A DNA stretch of 64,000 nt from an uncultured Isosphaeraceae bacterium. GTDB lineage: Bacteria > Planctomycetota > Planctomycetia > Isosphaerales > Isosphaeraceae. The stretch's first letter is position 1. The number at the start of each line of letters is the position of its first letter. The DNA lies in assembly GCA_945957605.1 (NCBI GenBank), contig CAMFLR010000027.1, positions 1 through 64,000 on the forward strand, written 5' to 3'. Under the pieces are notes generated by a model, which did not search any database, had not been told where the DNA came from, and saw only the letters and a list, made by a program, of their open reading frames with translations. Position numbers and translations under genes: made by a program. This document shows, piece after piece, positions 63,991 to 64,000 of this stretch.

Positions 63991-64000
63991 GAATGCTTAG

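Larger units (their letters stand above)
29488..64000. mobile_element. Contractile-tail prophage, incomplete at the right edge
   Basis: From about 29.5 kb onward almost every gene is phage-like and densely packed. A DarB-like gene and a + strand small-gene cassette are followed by a 25-kb minus-strand late block with sheath, tube, tape measure, baseplate, fibre and lysis genes. The baseplate order (U-like, X, D, V, W, J, then I) is P2/Mu-like. Capsid, portal and terminase genes are not in the window. The left limit is uncertain: it may extend to the tRNA-like scar at 27.4 kb. Tail genes are intact with no visible stops, so the prophage could be functional apart from integration. Confidence 0.88.

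Overview
The window looks like a planctomycete chromosome, most likely from the Isosphaera/Gemmata side of the phylum. The evidence is an ECF sigma factor overlapping a Ser/Thr kinase with a beta-propeller tail, a 4,414-residue surface protein opening with the planctomycete LEPR-XLL-type motif and ending in a dockerin-like domain, and a PEP-CTERM protein. No taxonomic search could be run, so this rests on family recognition.

Layout. 1-1461: a broken IS701-type element abutting the frameshifted tail of an ISL3-type transposase. 1464-4801: divergent metR and metE, the cobalamin-independent methionine synthase and its probable LysR activator. 4845-5412: a dead IS200/IS605-type element with terminal hairpins. 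5415-7314: about 1.9 kb with no convincing gene. 7335-25626: ECF sigma factor, Ser/Thr kinase, giant multidomain secreted protein and PEP-CTERM protein, all on the + strand, apparently one signalling and cell-surface module. 25690-27429: an IS1595-type transposase split at an A7 run, a truncated tyrosine recombinase and a tRNA-Leu(UAA)-like sequence with an intact 3' part, which reads as an integration-site scar. 27839-29371: an orphan HEPN-domain protein, a possible defence gene.

29488 to the right edge is a prophage of contractile-tail (myovirus) type. Its left part has a 1,740-residue DarB-like methyltransferase-helicase and a + strand cassette of small, four-base-overlapping genes. From 38.5 kb to the end, minus-strand late genes run, in transcription order from the right edge: head decoration or fibre, head-tail connector, tail completion, sheath, tube, tail chaperones, tape measure, U-like, X, D, V, W and J baseplate proteins, beta-helix and fibre proteins, lysis genes (SleB-type hydrolase, membrane proteins, holin-like protein, and an i-spanin/o-spanin pair whose 32-residue lipoprotein is very short). 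Capsid, portal and terminase genes must lie to the right of the window.

The most interesting points are the planctomycete prophage with a complete Gram-negative lysis cassette, the giant protein with an internal module duplication, a 14-base motif shared by the sigma-factor gene and the giant gene, the IS1595 slippery heptamer, and the HEPN gene beside the tRNA-like att scar. Four IS families occur near the edges, and each transposase copy is broken by a visible lesion.
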